Shown: positions 1 to 7,381 of the stretch, in pieces | How the letters are laid out: every line of letters begins with the position of its first letter | Numbering within the stretch: the first letter of the stretch is position 1 | Assembly (NCBI GenBank): GCA_965201155.1 | Contig: OZ241752.1 | Coordinates: 2,604,001 to 2,668,000 of the forward strand | DNA length: 64,000 nt | Source of the DNA: JANQOH01 sp965201155 | GTDB taxonomy: Bacteria > Pseudomonadota > Alphaproteobacteria > UBA7887 | Reading direction: 5' to 3' | Translations under genes and position numbers: made by a program | Notes under the pieces: model-generated | Seen by the model: the letters and a program-made list of their open reading frames with translations, nothing else | What the model was told of the DNA's origin: nothing | The model's database searches: none

Positions 1-259
1 CTGCGGCGACTGGCCGGCAAAATCTGTGCGGATGATGACCTGCGTGTCGGTTATGTCGGGGATTGCATCGAGCGGCGTGCGCCCGACCGCTATCCAGCCG
101 GCGACCGCAAGAGCGCCCGCCAGCACCAGAACGATGAGCTGGTTGTTGGCCGACCAGCCGATCAGACCGGCGACCCATGATTGCGACGGGTCCGGCCCGG
201 CCATCGACTCATGCGGGTCCGGCATAGCGCCTGCTTCCTGTAGCTCGTTGCTTGTCATG
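1..259 (-). CDS. cusA: CusA/CzcA-type RND heavy-metal efflux pump, N-terminal fragment (cut by window edge)
   Basis: Only the first 86 codons are present; the gene continues beyond base 1. After a polar leader of about 25 residues comes one hydrophobic segment (NNQLIVLVLAGALAVAGW) followed by RTPLDAIPDITDTQV. That is the standard start of heavy-metal RND inner-membrane transporters: first membrane helix, then entry to the periplasmic pore domain. The gene lies 24 bases downstream of the membrane-fusion gene and on the same strand, completing an adaptor-pump-channel set. The substrate is inferred to be Cu(I)/Ag(I), because the partner adaptor carries a CPMHP/CPICGM metal domain. Further in-frame ATGs occur at codons 12 and 19, so the exact start is uncertain. 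Confidence 0.85.
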
Positions 260-333
260 GGATCGGGCCGACCGTGCAAAGGGCTATTGGGTAATCGGGT
301 GGAGAATTTCCTGGCTCGCCATGGGATCGGGCC
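257..333. repeat. 14-bp direct repeat at the cusB end / cusA start
   Basis: CATGGGATCGGGCC occurs at 257-270 and again at 320-333. On the coding strand the two copies spell GGCCCGATCCCATG followed by similar but diverging bases. One copy encodes the cusB C-terminus and the other contains the cusA start codon. This looks like a small local duplication. Confidence 0.6.
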
Positions 334-1924
334 ATGGAACGGCCATTGCCGCCGCGCTGCCATAAGGATTGGCAGCAGAGGGGCCTTCCTGAACCCACAG
401 ACGGCCCGACTCCGACTCCGCAAACAGAACCAGCCCCAGATCACGGTAGCGGATTGGCGCGCCGCCCAGCAGCCACGGTTCAAGCGCCGCTGTGAGCTGC
501 GCCAGCGCTGCCTCTTGCGCCGCCACGCCGTCATCCGCCTGCGCCGCGCGCAGGGCGGCCTGAGCCTCCTCGATTATCGGGACCAGAAGAGAACCGGCAA
601 AACGCGCTTTCGCGGCCTCGCCCAGCTGCAGCGCCGGATCCAGGAAATATCGGTCGATCCGGTATCCGTCGACCAAGGCCTCATGCAGATACAACGCGGC
701 ATCTACCAGATGATCGATCTCCGCCAGGGCGTCGGCGTCGATCGGCAGTTCCGACAACGGCGTATCCGGTCCGAAATCGCCGCTGAACTTCGCAAAGCTT
801 TCCCTCAGGCTTGCTTCGGAATCGAGCAGGAATTGCCCGCTGACCACCACTCGCTCGCCATCGGCAAGACCGCCAAGCACTTCTGTCCGGCCCACGGCGG
901 TCACACCCGTCTGCACCGTCCGCGGCGCAAAACGGCCGTCGCCCAGCGCCATGATCACATGCCCGCCGCGGCTGTCGCGAAGCACTGCCTCGCTTGGCAC
1001 TGACAGGCGCGGCCGATCGTCGATGGTGAAGGTGACATCGGCGAACGCGCCCGGACGCAGCAGACCCGCGCGATTGTCTGCCACAATGCGCACCTTACCC
1101 GTCCGCGTGCGTGAATCCACGGTCGGGTAAACATAATTCACCGTACCCGAGATCAACGCATCGCCGGCCGCCGGAACCATGATTTGTGCTTCGTCGGCGA
1201 GGCCGATCATCGGCAGGTCTTTTTCGGCAATATCCACATTGACCCACACCGTGCTGTAATCCTGAATGCGGATCAGCACCGCGCCGGGTTTGACGTACGA
1301 ACCGGCACGCACCGACAGATCGGCAACAACACCGCCTGCTTCGGCATGGACGGGCACGCTTTCCATCAGCCGCCCGCGCTCCAGCAATGCGGCGATCACG
1401 CTGTCCTGCATGCCCAGCGACTGCAGGCGCCGCGCCATGCTTTCCAGCCGCCCGGAGACGCCGGAGCGCGCCGCCGCGAGAAAATCCTGCTGCGCCGCAA
1501 TCAGGTCGGGGCTGTAAACCCGATACAGGAGCGATCCGGATTCGACGGCATCGCCGACCGCCGTCACTGCAAGTTCCTCGATCCACCCTTCCACGCGGCT
1601 CGCCGCCACGCTCTCCCGGCGCGTCGACGGCGCGACTTCGCCGAACGCGCGCACTGTCCGCCCGAACGACACCTGTTCTGCCGGGGCGGTGCGTATACCC
1701 ATCGTCTGAATCATTTCCGGCGCCACCGCTACACCGCCCCAGGGCGCCGCCACCTTTGCAGCGAAGGCCACAAGGTCCATCCCGCAGATCGGGCACGAAC
1801 CAGGTTCGCTGGAGATATAGTGGGGATGCATGGGGCAGGTGTAGCGATCTGCATCCTGGGATGCTGCCTCCCCGGCGAGGATGGCAATCAGGAGGATCAC
1901 GCAAAGCCGCGCCGCCGCGGACAT
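284..1924 (-). CDS. cusB: CusB-type periplasmic adaptor (membrane-fusion protein) with heavy-metal-binding domain
   Basis: This 546-residue protein is the periplasmic adaptor linking the RND pump to the outer-membrane channel. Residues 1-22 form a signal peptide. A short metal-binding domain follows, with CPMHP and CPICGMDL, as in CusB/SilB-type adaptors. The barrel-sandwich, alpha-hairpin and beta-barrel regions of HlyD-family proteins come next (for example VHAEAGGVVADLSVRAGSYV and the later LRPGAFADVTF). About 150 C-terminal residues extend past the usual adaptor core and may be an extra metal-handling domain. The start was chosen at the ATG whose last base overlaps the stop of the upstream channel gene. 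The reading frame stays open much further upstream, but that part lies inside the channel gene and does not look like protein. Confidence 0.9.
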   Translation of the reverse strand: MSAAARLCVILLIAILAGEAASQDADRYTCPMHPHYISSEPGSCPICGMDLVAFAAKVAAPWGGVAVAPEMIQTMGIRTAPAEQVSFGRTVRAFGEVAPSTRRESVAASRVEGWIEELAVTAVGDAVESGSLLYRVYSPDLIAAQQDFLAAARSGVSGRLESMARRLQSLGMQDSVIAALLERGRLMESVPVHAEAGGVVADLSVRAGSYVKPGAVLIRIQDYSTVWVNVDIAEKDLPMIGLADEAQIMVPAAGDALISGTVNYVYPTVDSRTRTGKVRIVADNRAGLLRPGAFADVTFTIDDRPRLSVPSEAVLRDSRGGHVIMALGDGRFAPRTVQTGVTAVGRTEVLGGLADGERVVVSGQFLLDSEASLRESFAKFSGDFGPDTPLSELPIDADALAEIDHLVDAALYLHEALVDGYRIDRYFLDPALQLGEAAKARFAGSLLVPIIEEAQAALRAAQADDGVAAQEAALAQLTAALEPWLLGGAPIRYRDLGLVLFAESESGRLWVQEGPSAANPYGSAAAMAVPWPDPMASQEILHPITQ

Positions 1925-3150
1925 CACGGCGTCACCAGAAGCGCATTGGCGCGGGCGATCAATTCTGTGCGCCGGGCGCGTTCGCTCGCCTGTTCGGCGC
2001 GCACCGACAGTATGGCAATCTCGGCCTCGACAAGCGACGCGAGTTCGACAATTCCCGCTTCGTAATTTGTTGCCACTGCGGCCGCCTTCCCGGCGAGGCT
2101 GGCGATCATGCCCTCCAGCACGATCAGGCTGGCCTTGACCGCCAGGATTTCCGCATTGAGCGCGTCCCATTCCTTCAGTGCCGCGCGCGCAGCCGCCAGG
2201 CGTCCGCTGTGGGCGGCTGCGCGCCGCGCGTGCGCCGCGCGCAATCCCGGCTCCTGCCGCCGCGCCGTCCATAGCGGCACCGAGACCGAAACATTCGCCG
2301 ACACCCAGTCGTTGCCCTCAAAGCTCGACCCCACGCCGCCGCGTCCGTCCTCACGCTGCTGCCAGGTGAGACTGACGGCCCAGTCCGGCAGGAATGCCGC
2401 CTCGGCCGCGTCAACACCTGCATCGGCCGCCCACACCTCCCCGGCTGCCACGCGCACCGCCCAGAACGCACCTGTATCGCCATTCCAGACAGCGAGGGCG
2501 GCAGCAGGCGGCGGCGGTGCCGCATCCACCCCAGTCAATTCCACAACCCGCGCGCGTAGACGTGCAGTCTCGCCGCGCAATGCCACCCGGCGACGCTCGA
2601 TACCGGCGCGGCGCGCCTCGACATCCGCCAGTTGAAACGCGATCGGGCGTCCCGCCTCCAGTTCTGCCGCTACCGACGCAGCCAGTTCTTCGAGTTGCAA
2701 TTCGTGTTCCTGAAGCAGCGCGTCACGCTCACGGGCTGCTTCCAGCGCTGCCAGTACCGCCGCAAGATCAGCGCGCAATGCTGCCAGGGTCTGCCCTCGC
2801 ATGGCATCCAGCCGCGCTGCGGTTCGCTGCGCTTCGCCCGCGCGCGCCAACAGCCCGTCTGCGTTCGGCAGAGCCTGACGAACACCCAGGGACTTGTTCG
2901 TCGGCAGAAATCGGTCGAACGCCGGGTCCGCAACCGGAAAATTGTTGATGCCGAAGGAAATGACAGGATCGGGCAGCGCCAGGGCGGCGAGGGCGCTGTC
3001 GCGATGCGCTGCGGCGCGATAGCCAAGACTAGCGAGCGCCGGGTGGTCGTTCAGGCGTGCCTCAAGCTCGGCATGGGTGAACGCCGCTGCCGGCGGGCCG
3101 ATCAGGCACAAAAGCCCGATGGCCGCAAGTAGGATAGGGATGAAAGACAT
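1924..3150 (-). CDS. TolC/CusC-family outer-membrane efflux channel
   Basis: This 408-residue outer-membrane factor is the third part of the metal efflux complex. Residues 1-23 are a signal peptide ending in PPAAA. The rest is rich in alternating Ala/Glu/Arg helical stretches, as expected for the periplasmic coiled-coil barrel, and has the two-fold repeat layout of the family, with internal GETARLRARVVELTG and a later AAVATNYEAGIVELASLVEAE-like segment. It is first of the three pump genes. Its stop shares one base with the cusB start, which suggests translational coupling. It is shorter than E. coli CusC, as is common for alphaproteobacterial versions. Confidence 0.88.
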   Translation of the reverse strand: MSFIPILLAAIGLLCLIGPPAAAFTHAELEARLNDHPALASLGYRAAAHRDSALAALALPDPVISFGINNFPVADPAFDRFLPTNKSLGVRQALPNADGLLARAGEAQRTAARLDAMRGQTLAALRADLAAVLAALEAARERDALLQEHELQLEELAASVAAELEAGRPIAFQLADVEARRAGIERRRVALRGETARLRARVVELTGVDAAPPPPAAALAVWNGDTGAFWAVRVAAGEVWAADAGVDAAEAAFLPDWAVSLTWQQREDGRGGVGSSFEGNDWVSANVSVSVPLWTARRQEPGLRAAHARRAAAHSGRLAAARAALKEWDALNAEILAVKASLIVLEGMIASLAGKAAAVATNYEAGIVELASLVEAEIAILSVRAEQASERARRTELIARANALLVTP

Positions 3151-3223
3151 GACTCCTGATCCGAAATGACAGATACGCAGGCCACGCCGCAGAGCATGCT
3201 GCGGCGTCGGACAGCGCGGCGTG

Positions 3224-3736
3224 TCAAATCAGGATCAGGTCTTTCAGGTCGATAGGCGTTTCCCGCGGCGGCGGCGAATGAGAAGGCGGCCGAACCCGCC
3301 AGACGCCGACCTCCGCCGGCGGTGCCGATGACCTGTCAGGCGGAGTAATCGCTGCAAGGTGCCGCACGGAATTGGCTGACGCCTCGTGCGTGCGCCCCGC
3401 GTCCAGCGCCTCGAAACTCGTCGGCCCGCATTCCTGCCATACGGCGCAGGCCGCAGGCCGCTCGGGCGCCTGCCCATGGGAATGGGCGACGGCATCCGCC
3501 CCATTATGGGGGGCATTCGTGTGGGAGGTTTTCGCGGCAAGACCCCCGGACTGGTGGCAGTCATGCCGCAATGCCGGCGCGGCGGCGCTCGCCGCTTCTG
3601 CAGTCTCGCCCATGGCGTGAGCAGGCATGGCCGCGAGGCAGCAGGCCAGCACCGGGTGCGCCGCCAACAGGGCGATCATAAACGACGCCAGCAGGCGCAA
3701 ATTCCGGGACTTGCGTTGACCGAACGCGCTATTCAC
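3224..3736 (-). CDS. small exported His/Cys-rich protein heading the cus operon
   Basis: About 170 residues if translated from the GTG used here; an inner ATG at 3679 would give 150. The N-terminus has a basic region (RKSRN) followed by a hydrophobic stretch and PAHA, so it is an export signal. The mature part is low-complexity, with scattered His and Cys (RHDCHQ, AVAHSHGQ, CAVWQECG), and ends in a proline-rich tail and IDLKDLILI. I do not recognise a named domain. It lies 73 bases upstream of the channel gene on the same strand, so periplasmic copper binding or sensing is an inference from composition and location only. Its codon usage matches its neighbours. Confidence 0.6.
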   Translation of the reverse strand: MNSAFGQRKSRNLRLLASFMIALLAAHPVLACCLAAMPAHAMGETAEAASAAAPALRHDCHQSGGLAAKTSHTNAPHNGADAVAHSHGQAPERPAACAVWQECGPTSFEALDAGRTHEASANSVRHLAAITPPDRSSAPPAEVGVWRVRPPSHSPPPRETPIDLKDLILI

Positions 3737-3906
3737 GACAAGAGCCGACCCCGCACAAGACCTCTGGTCACAATGACCATCCGGTATCCCACACCCCCCA
3801 ATTATACACGAACTGTCGTCAGATTGCATCTTCCATATGCAGCGGGTCCTGGTGTCGCGCCTGTTCGTGCGTCATATAGTGTTGACAATTAACGAAAGAA
3901 CAATAA

Positions 3907-3920
3907 GTTTCTTACGAAAC
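3907..3920. promoter_or_regulatory. inverted repeat upstream of the Fic gene
   Basis: GTTTC-ttac-GAAAC is a perfect 5-bp inverted repeat 26 bases before the fic start codon, in a markedly AT-rich stretch between the divergent cus leader gene and fic. TTGACA occurs at 3882-3887, but I see no convincing -10 at normal spacing. It could be an operator; nothing else supports this. Confidence 0.3.
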
Positions 3921-3945
3921 GTCAGATATATACTGAATATGAGAC

Positions 3946-5079
3946 ATGTTGTTCACATGTAGTTCTCTTGATGATCAAGAGAAACGGGTCGAGGAAGCCA
4001 TCACCAGGCTCCGGGACGAACTCAATCATTTTGTCGTGACAGATCCGCGCCGCTGGACAGGATTTCTGGCCCGTATGACGCGGGCGCGAGCTTTGGCCGC
4101 GTCCAATAGCGTGGAAGGCATCAATGTATCCGAGGACGACGCCATCGCCGCGATCGACCGCGAAGATCCGGCAAACACGGACCGTGAGACATGGCAAGCC
4201 GTAATCGGCTACCGCGAAGCAATGGACTATATTCTCCAGCGCCGCCGCAGCCCGGGCTTCCGAATCTCGGAGGATGTTCTCCTGGCCGTCCACTTCATGA
4301 TCTGCCAATCAGATTTGAAGGCGAATCCGGGTCAGTACCGTCCTGGCTGGGTCGGAGTCAAAAACTCCAGGTCTGGAGAGGTGGTTCATGAGGGGGTGGA
4401 TCGCGATCAATTGGAGCCCCTGGTCCGCGAACTTCTTGCATATGTGAATGCCGCCAAAGTGGATTCAGTCCTCCTGCGAGCGGCCATGACGCATCTCAAC
4501 CTGGCGCTTCTTCATCCATTTTCCGATGGAAACGGGCGCACAGCCAGGTGCATTCAAACCGCGGTCCTGGTGAGTGAGGGAATCATCGCTCCCATTTTTT
4601 CCTCAATCGAGGAATACATCGGACATAACCAGCAAGAGTACTACGATGTACTGGCTGAAGTTGGCGGTGGTGGATGGCACCCGGAACGCAGCGCAAAGCC
4701 ATGGGTTCGATTCTGCCTGCGGGGGCATTACTTTCAAGCGCATACGCATCTTCGCAGAACCAGGGAACTGGAAAGGGTCTATGCGGACCTTGCCGGCCTC
4801 GTCAGGACTCGCAGACTTCCCGAGCGCACCGTCATGGGGCTGCTTCAGACTGCCTTTGGTACCAGGCTTCGGCATTCGGCCTATCGGGCCAGCGCGGAAC
4901 TACCCAGGCATCTCGCCAGCCGCGACCTGAAGGCGCTTGTGGATGCTGGTCTTCTCATCCCGCACGGCGAAAGACGGGGCCGCTACTACGAAGCGGCCCC
5001 CATTGTGGCAGAACTTCGTCGGAAGTCGCGTCTTTCCAGGACGATTGCCGATCCTTTCTCCGGGGACGGACCGGTCTGA
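3946..5079 (+). CDS. Fic-family protein (probable AMP-transferase), class II with N-terminal inhibitory motif
   Basis: This 377-residue protein carries the Fic signature HPFSDGNGRTAR at residues 190-201, with catalytic His190 and the anion-binding GNGR loop. Upstream, S53-N-S-V-E57-G58 fits the inhibitory (S/T)xxxE(G/N) motif, which places it in class II, where a glutamate from an N-terminal helix occupies the ATP site. The C-terminal ~100 residues look like a winged-helix domain, common in stand-alone Fic proteins. Known members transfer AMP from ATP to a Ser, Thr or Tyr of a target protein; the target here is unknown. No small antitoxin gene lies beside it, consistent with inhibition within the chain. 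It is flanked by unrelated genes and may have been acquired separately. Confidence 0.9.
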   Translation: MLFTCSSLDDQEKRVEEAITRLRDELNHFVVTDPRRWTGFLARMTRARALAASNSVEGINVSEDDAIAAIDREDPANTDRETWQAVIGYREAMDYILQRRRSPGFRISEDVLLAVHFMICQSDLKANPGQYRPGWVGVKNSRSGEVVHEGVDRDQLEPLVRELLAYVNAAKVDSVLLRAAMTHLNLALLHPFSDGNGRTARCIQTAVLVSEGIIAPIFSSIEEYIGHNQQEYYDVLAEVGGGGWHPERSAKPWVRFCLRGHYFQAHTHLRRTRELERVYADLAGLVRTRRLPERTVMGLLQTAFGTRLRHSAYRASAELPRHLASRDLKALVDAGLLIPHGERRGRYYEAAPIVAELRRKSRLSRTIADPFSGDGPV

Positions 5080-5123
5080 CCCACTACTGCGCAGCGGCCT
5101 CCGGCACAGGGGTCGGTGTTGGC

Positions 5124-5783
5124 CTATGCCCATCCTCCCGCCACGGGGAATATCTGCGCCGTCAGATATCCTGCGCCCGGCGATGCCAGAAACGCGATCA
5201 GCGCCCCCAGCTCTTCCGGTTTTCCCAGCCGCCCCAACGGGATCGGCTTCACAATTCGCGCCAGACGGTCCGGATCGGCGATCAGGTCCGGCGGGAAATA
5301 GTCCGGGTTTTCAATATAGTTGGGCGCCACCGCATTGACCTGGATATTGTCGCGCGCCAATTCCTTGGCCAGCGATACGGCCAGAGCGTTCGCCGCGCCG
5401 CGCGCTGCCACATACATCGAATAATTGGGCAGTCCGCGCAGCGGCGTCGCCGAGGTCACGAACAGGATGCGTCCCTGGCCGCGGGCGCGCATCGCCGGTA
5501 CCACCGCCTGGGTCAGCGCAAACGGCGCCACCAGCATCGCTTCCAGCCCGGCGCGCAGATCATCGAGCGCCGCGTCGACGATCGGCGCCCGCAACGCCGG
5601 AAACGCATCATTATTGATCAGCATGTCGATCCGGCCATGCGCGTCCAGCGTGCTTTCGACCGCGGCGGCGGGGTCGCCGTCTGCCGTCACGACCACGGCG
5701 CCGGCCGCCTCCAGTGCCGCTCGCGCCGCCGGCCCGGCAAACCGCTCCGGATTGCTGAGAAGAATGACGGACGGATCGCTCAT
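5124..5783 (-). CDS. halohydrin dehalogenase (SDR-related, HheC-like)
   Basis: This 219-residue protein has an SDR-like fold but not the SDR active site. S111-x12-Y124-x3-R128 replaces the usual Tyr-xxx-Lys, and the N-terminal Gly-rich NAD(P) loop is replaced by NPERFAG. Both features are diagnostic of halohydrin dehalogenases, which use Ser-Tyr-Arg and a halide pocket instead of a cofactor. Other halohydrin-dehalogenase-like segments are INND, VTSATP and APNYIENPDYFPP (the PNY halide-site loop). The reaction is reversible conversion of vicinal haloalcohols to epoxides, releasing halide. AGGAAAGGG precedes the ATG. The gene lies 76 bases downstream of a NIPSNAP gene on the same strand. The alternative, an ordinary SDR oxidoreductase, is unlikely without the Lys and the Gly motif. 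Confidence 0.85.
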   Translation of the reverse strand: MSDPSVILLSNPERFAGPAARAALEAAGAVVVTADGDPAAAVESTLDAHGRIDMLINNDAFPALRAPIVDAALDDLRAGLEAMLVAPFALTQAVVPAMRARGQGRILFVTSATPLRGLPNYSMYVAARGAANALAVSLAKELARDNIQVNAVAPNYIENPDYFPPDLIADPDRLARIVKPIPLGRLGKPEELGALIAFLASPGAGYLTAQIFPVAGGWA

Positions 5784-5859
5784 CTGTCGCCCTTTCCTGT
5801 TGCCTGCCTTCGGAAGTGCCGCCGGGCCGGAATCACTGCCGGCCCGGCGCAGTGACGTT

Positions 5860-6180
5860 CTATTTTTGTTCAAAAAACGGCGCCGGAATGAGCACCTTCG
5901 AATCCATCTTTTCCAGCAAGGGCCGGACCTTCGGCAGAAATTCCAGCCATTGCGGTTCCTGAAACAACGCCGCCCGCCGCGCCAGGCGGTCGTCCAGGCT
6001 GTCATAGCCCCACATATGTACGATCTGGTTCAGCGCGCCATGCTCGGTGTGGTAATACCCCACCATGTTGCCCAGCACGCGCTTTTGCACTTCCATGCCG
6101 TGCTTCTGATACTGCTCGAACCATTCGGCATGACCCGCCGGCGCCAGTTGATAGGTCCGCATTTCCACGAATTTGCTCAT
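5860..6180 (-). CDS. NIPSNAP-family protein
   Basis: This 106-residue ferredoxin-fold protein begins MSKFVEMRTYQLAPAG and includes GYYHTEHGALNQIVHMW, the pattern of NIPSNAP domains (dimeric alpha-beta barrel relatives). Bacterial members often lie next to catabolic enzymes, and their biochemical role is generally unknown. It is transcribed towards the halohydrin dehalogenase and probably shares its transcript. GGAGAAAATCT just before the ATG is a good ribosome-binding site and fixes the start. Confidence 0.85.
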   Translation of the reverse strand: MSKFVEMRTYQLAPAGHAEWFEQYQKHGMEVQKRVLGNMVGYYHTEHGALNQIVHMWGYDSLDDRLARRAALFQEPQWLEFLPKVRPLLEKMDSKVLIPAPFFEQK

Positions 6181-6322
6181 AGATTTTCTCCATCGGATTG
6201 CGTGATGGCGGCGCCGCCCCGACAACCGCCTGCGGCGGCAACGAAATCAACGCCCCGCCGCCTTGTCAAACGCCCGGCATTTGCATAATGAGACGGCCTC
6301 CGAAAATACAGGGACCATGCTC

Positions 6323-7315
6323 ATGGCCGACTCCTACCAGGCGCTCGTCGTCAACCGCGACGGCGACAAGACCAGCCTTGCCTTTGTCGAACGGAATCTC
6401 GATGCCCTGCCGGACGGCGAAGTAACAATTCGTGTCGCCTGGTCCGGCGTCAACTACAAGGACGGGCTGGCGACACTGCCGAGAGGCGGCGTGGTGCGCC
6501 GCTGGCCCCATGTACCGGGCATCGACCTCGCCGGCCATGTGGTGGAATCGCGCGATGACCGGTTTCGCGAAGGTGACGAAGTGCTGGTGACCGGGTTCGA
6601 TCTCGGCGTTTCGCACGACGGCGGGTATGCCGGCTATGCGCGCGTACCGGCGGACTGGGTTGTTCCTCGTCCCGAAGGTCTCGGCCTGCGCGCCTGCATG
6701 GCCTATGGCACCGCCGGATTTACCGCCGCGCTGGCAGTGCAGGCGCTCCGGACCCATGGTGTGAGCGCCGATCGCGGCCCTGTTCTCGTTACCGGCGCCA
6801 CCGGCGGAGTCGGCTCCATCGCCGTGTCCATCCTCGCGCGCCTCGGTTATGAAGTCGCCGCATCCACCGGCTCGCCCGACCAGAGCGACTATCTGAAAGG
6901 TCTTGGCGCGGCGCGCATTCTCGACCGCGCCGAAGTATCGGCGGAATCCCGCCCTCTCGGCCCCGCGCAATGGGCCGGCGCAGTCGATCAGGTCGGCGGC
7001 GCCACCCTCTCCTGGCTGCTGGCCCACATGTCCTACCGCGGTGCTGTTGCCTGCACGGGCCTCACCGGCGGTGCGGCATACAAGTCGACGGTCCTGCCGT
7101 TTCTCCTTCGCGGCGTGTCGGTGCTGGGCATTGACTCGGTGTTTTGCCCCATGTCGGAACGCGTGCCCCTCTGGAGCCGCATGGCATCGGACCTGAAGCC
7201 TGACGGTCTCGAAGACACCATCGCCCATGACGTGGCGTTCGAGGCATTGCCGGGCGTACTGAAGGATATCCTTGCTGGCAAGGTGAACGGGCGCGTCCTG
7301 GTGCGCCTGCCCTGA
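6323..7315 (+). CDS. acuI: acrylyl-CoA reductase AcuI / YhdH-type quinone oxidoreductase
   Basis: This 330-residue zinc-free medium-chain reductase has SGVNYKDGLA near residue 45, the NADPH loop VTGATGGVGSIAVSILARLG at about residue 155, and LLRGVSVLGIDSV near residue 255. All are typical of the YhdH/AcuI subfamily, which reduces acryloyl-CoA to propionyl-CoA with NADPH. No structural zinc cysteines are seen. The start is either the ATG used here, preceded at good spacing by AGGGA, or one two codons upstream. It is transcribed divergently from the NIPSNAP/halohydrin dehalogenase pair. Acryloyl-CoA detoxification is the family's known role; a link to halogenated C3 compounds is inference. Confidence 0.85.
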   Translation: MADSYQALVVNRDGDKTSLAFVERNLDALPDGEVTIRVAWSGVNYKDGLATLPRGGVVRRWPHVPGIDLAGHVVESRDDRFREGDEVLVTGFDLGVSHDGGYAGYARVPADWVVPRPEGLGLRACMAYGTAGFTAALAVQALRTHGVSADRGPVLVTGATGGVGSIAVSILARLGYEVAASTGSPDQSDYLKGLGAARILDRAEVSAESRPLGPAQWAGAVDQVGGATLSWLLAHMSYRGAVACTGLTGGAAYKSTVLPFLLRGVSVLGIDSVFCPMSERVPLWSRMASDLKPDGLEDTIAHDVAFEALPGVLKDILAGKVNGRVLVRLP

Positions 7316-7381
7316 ACGCGGTGCGATTGCCCGCGTTCCGCGAATCATGTCACAATCGCCCCATCCGGCGCGGGAGGCCGC

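Noticed and set aside
26..1003. Long plus-strand frame opposite cusB
   Set aside because: Basic, low-complexity product typical of antisense frames in GC-rich DNA; cusB on the other strand has clear motifs. The same holds for the many long antisense frames over other genes.
3882..3910. TTGACA as a sigma-70 promoter for fic
   Set aside because: No TATAAT-like hexamer at 15-19 bases; the downstream AT-rich text gives several weak options only.
3946..5079. Fic/antitoxin two-gene module
   Set aside because: No small FicA/VbhA-like gene upstream; the inhibitory motif is within the Fic protein itself.
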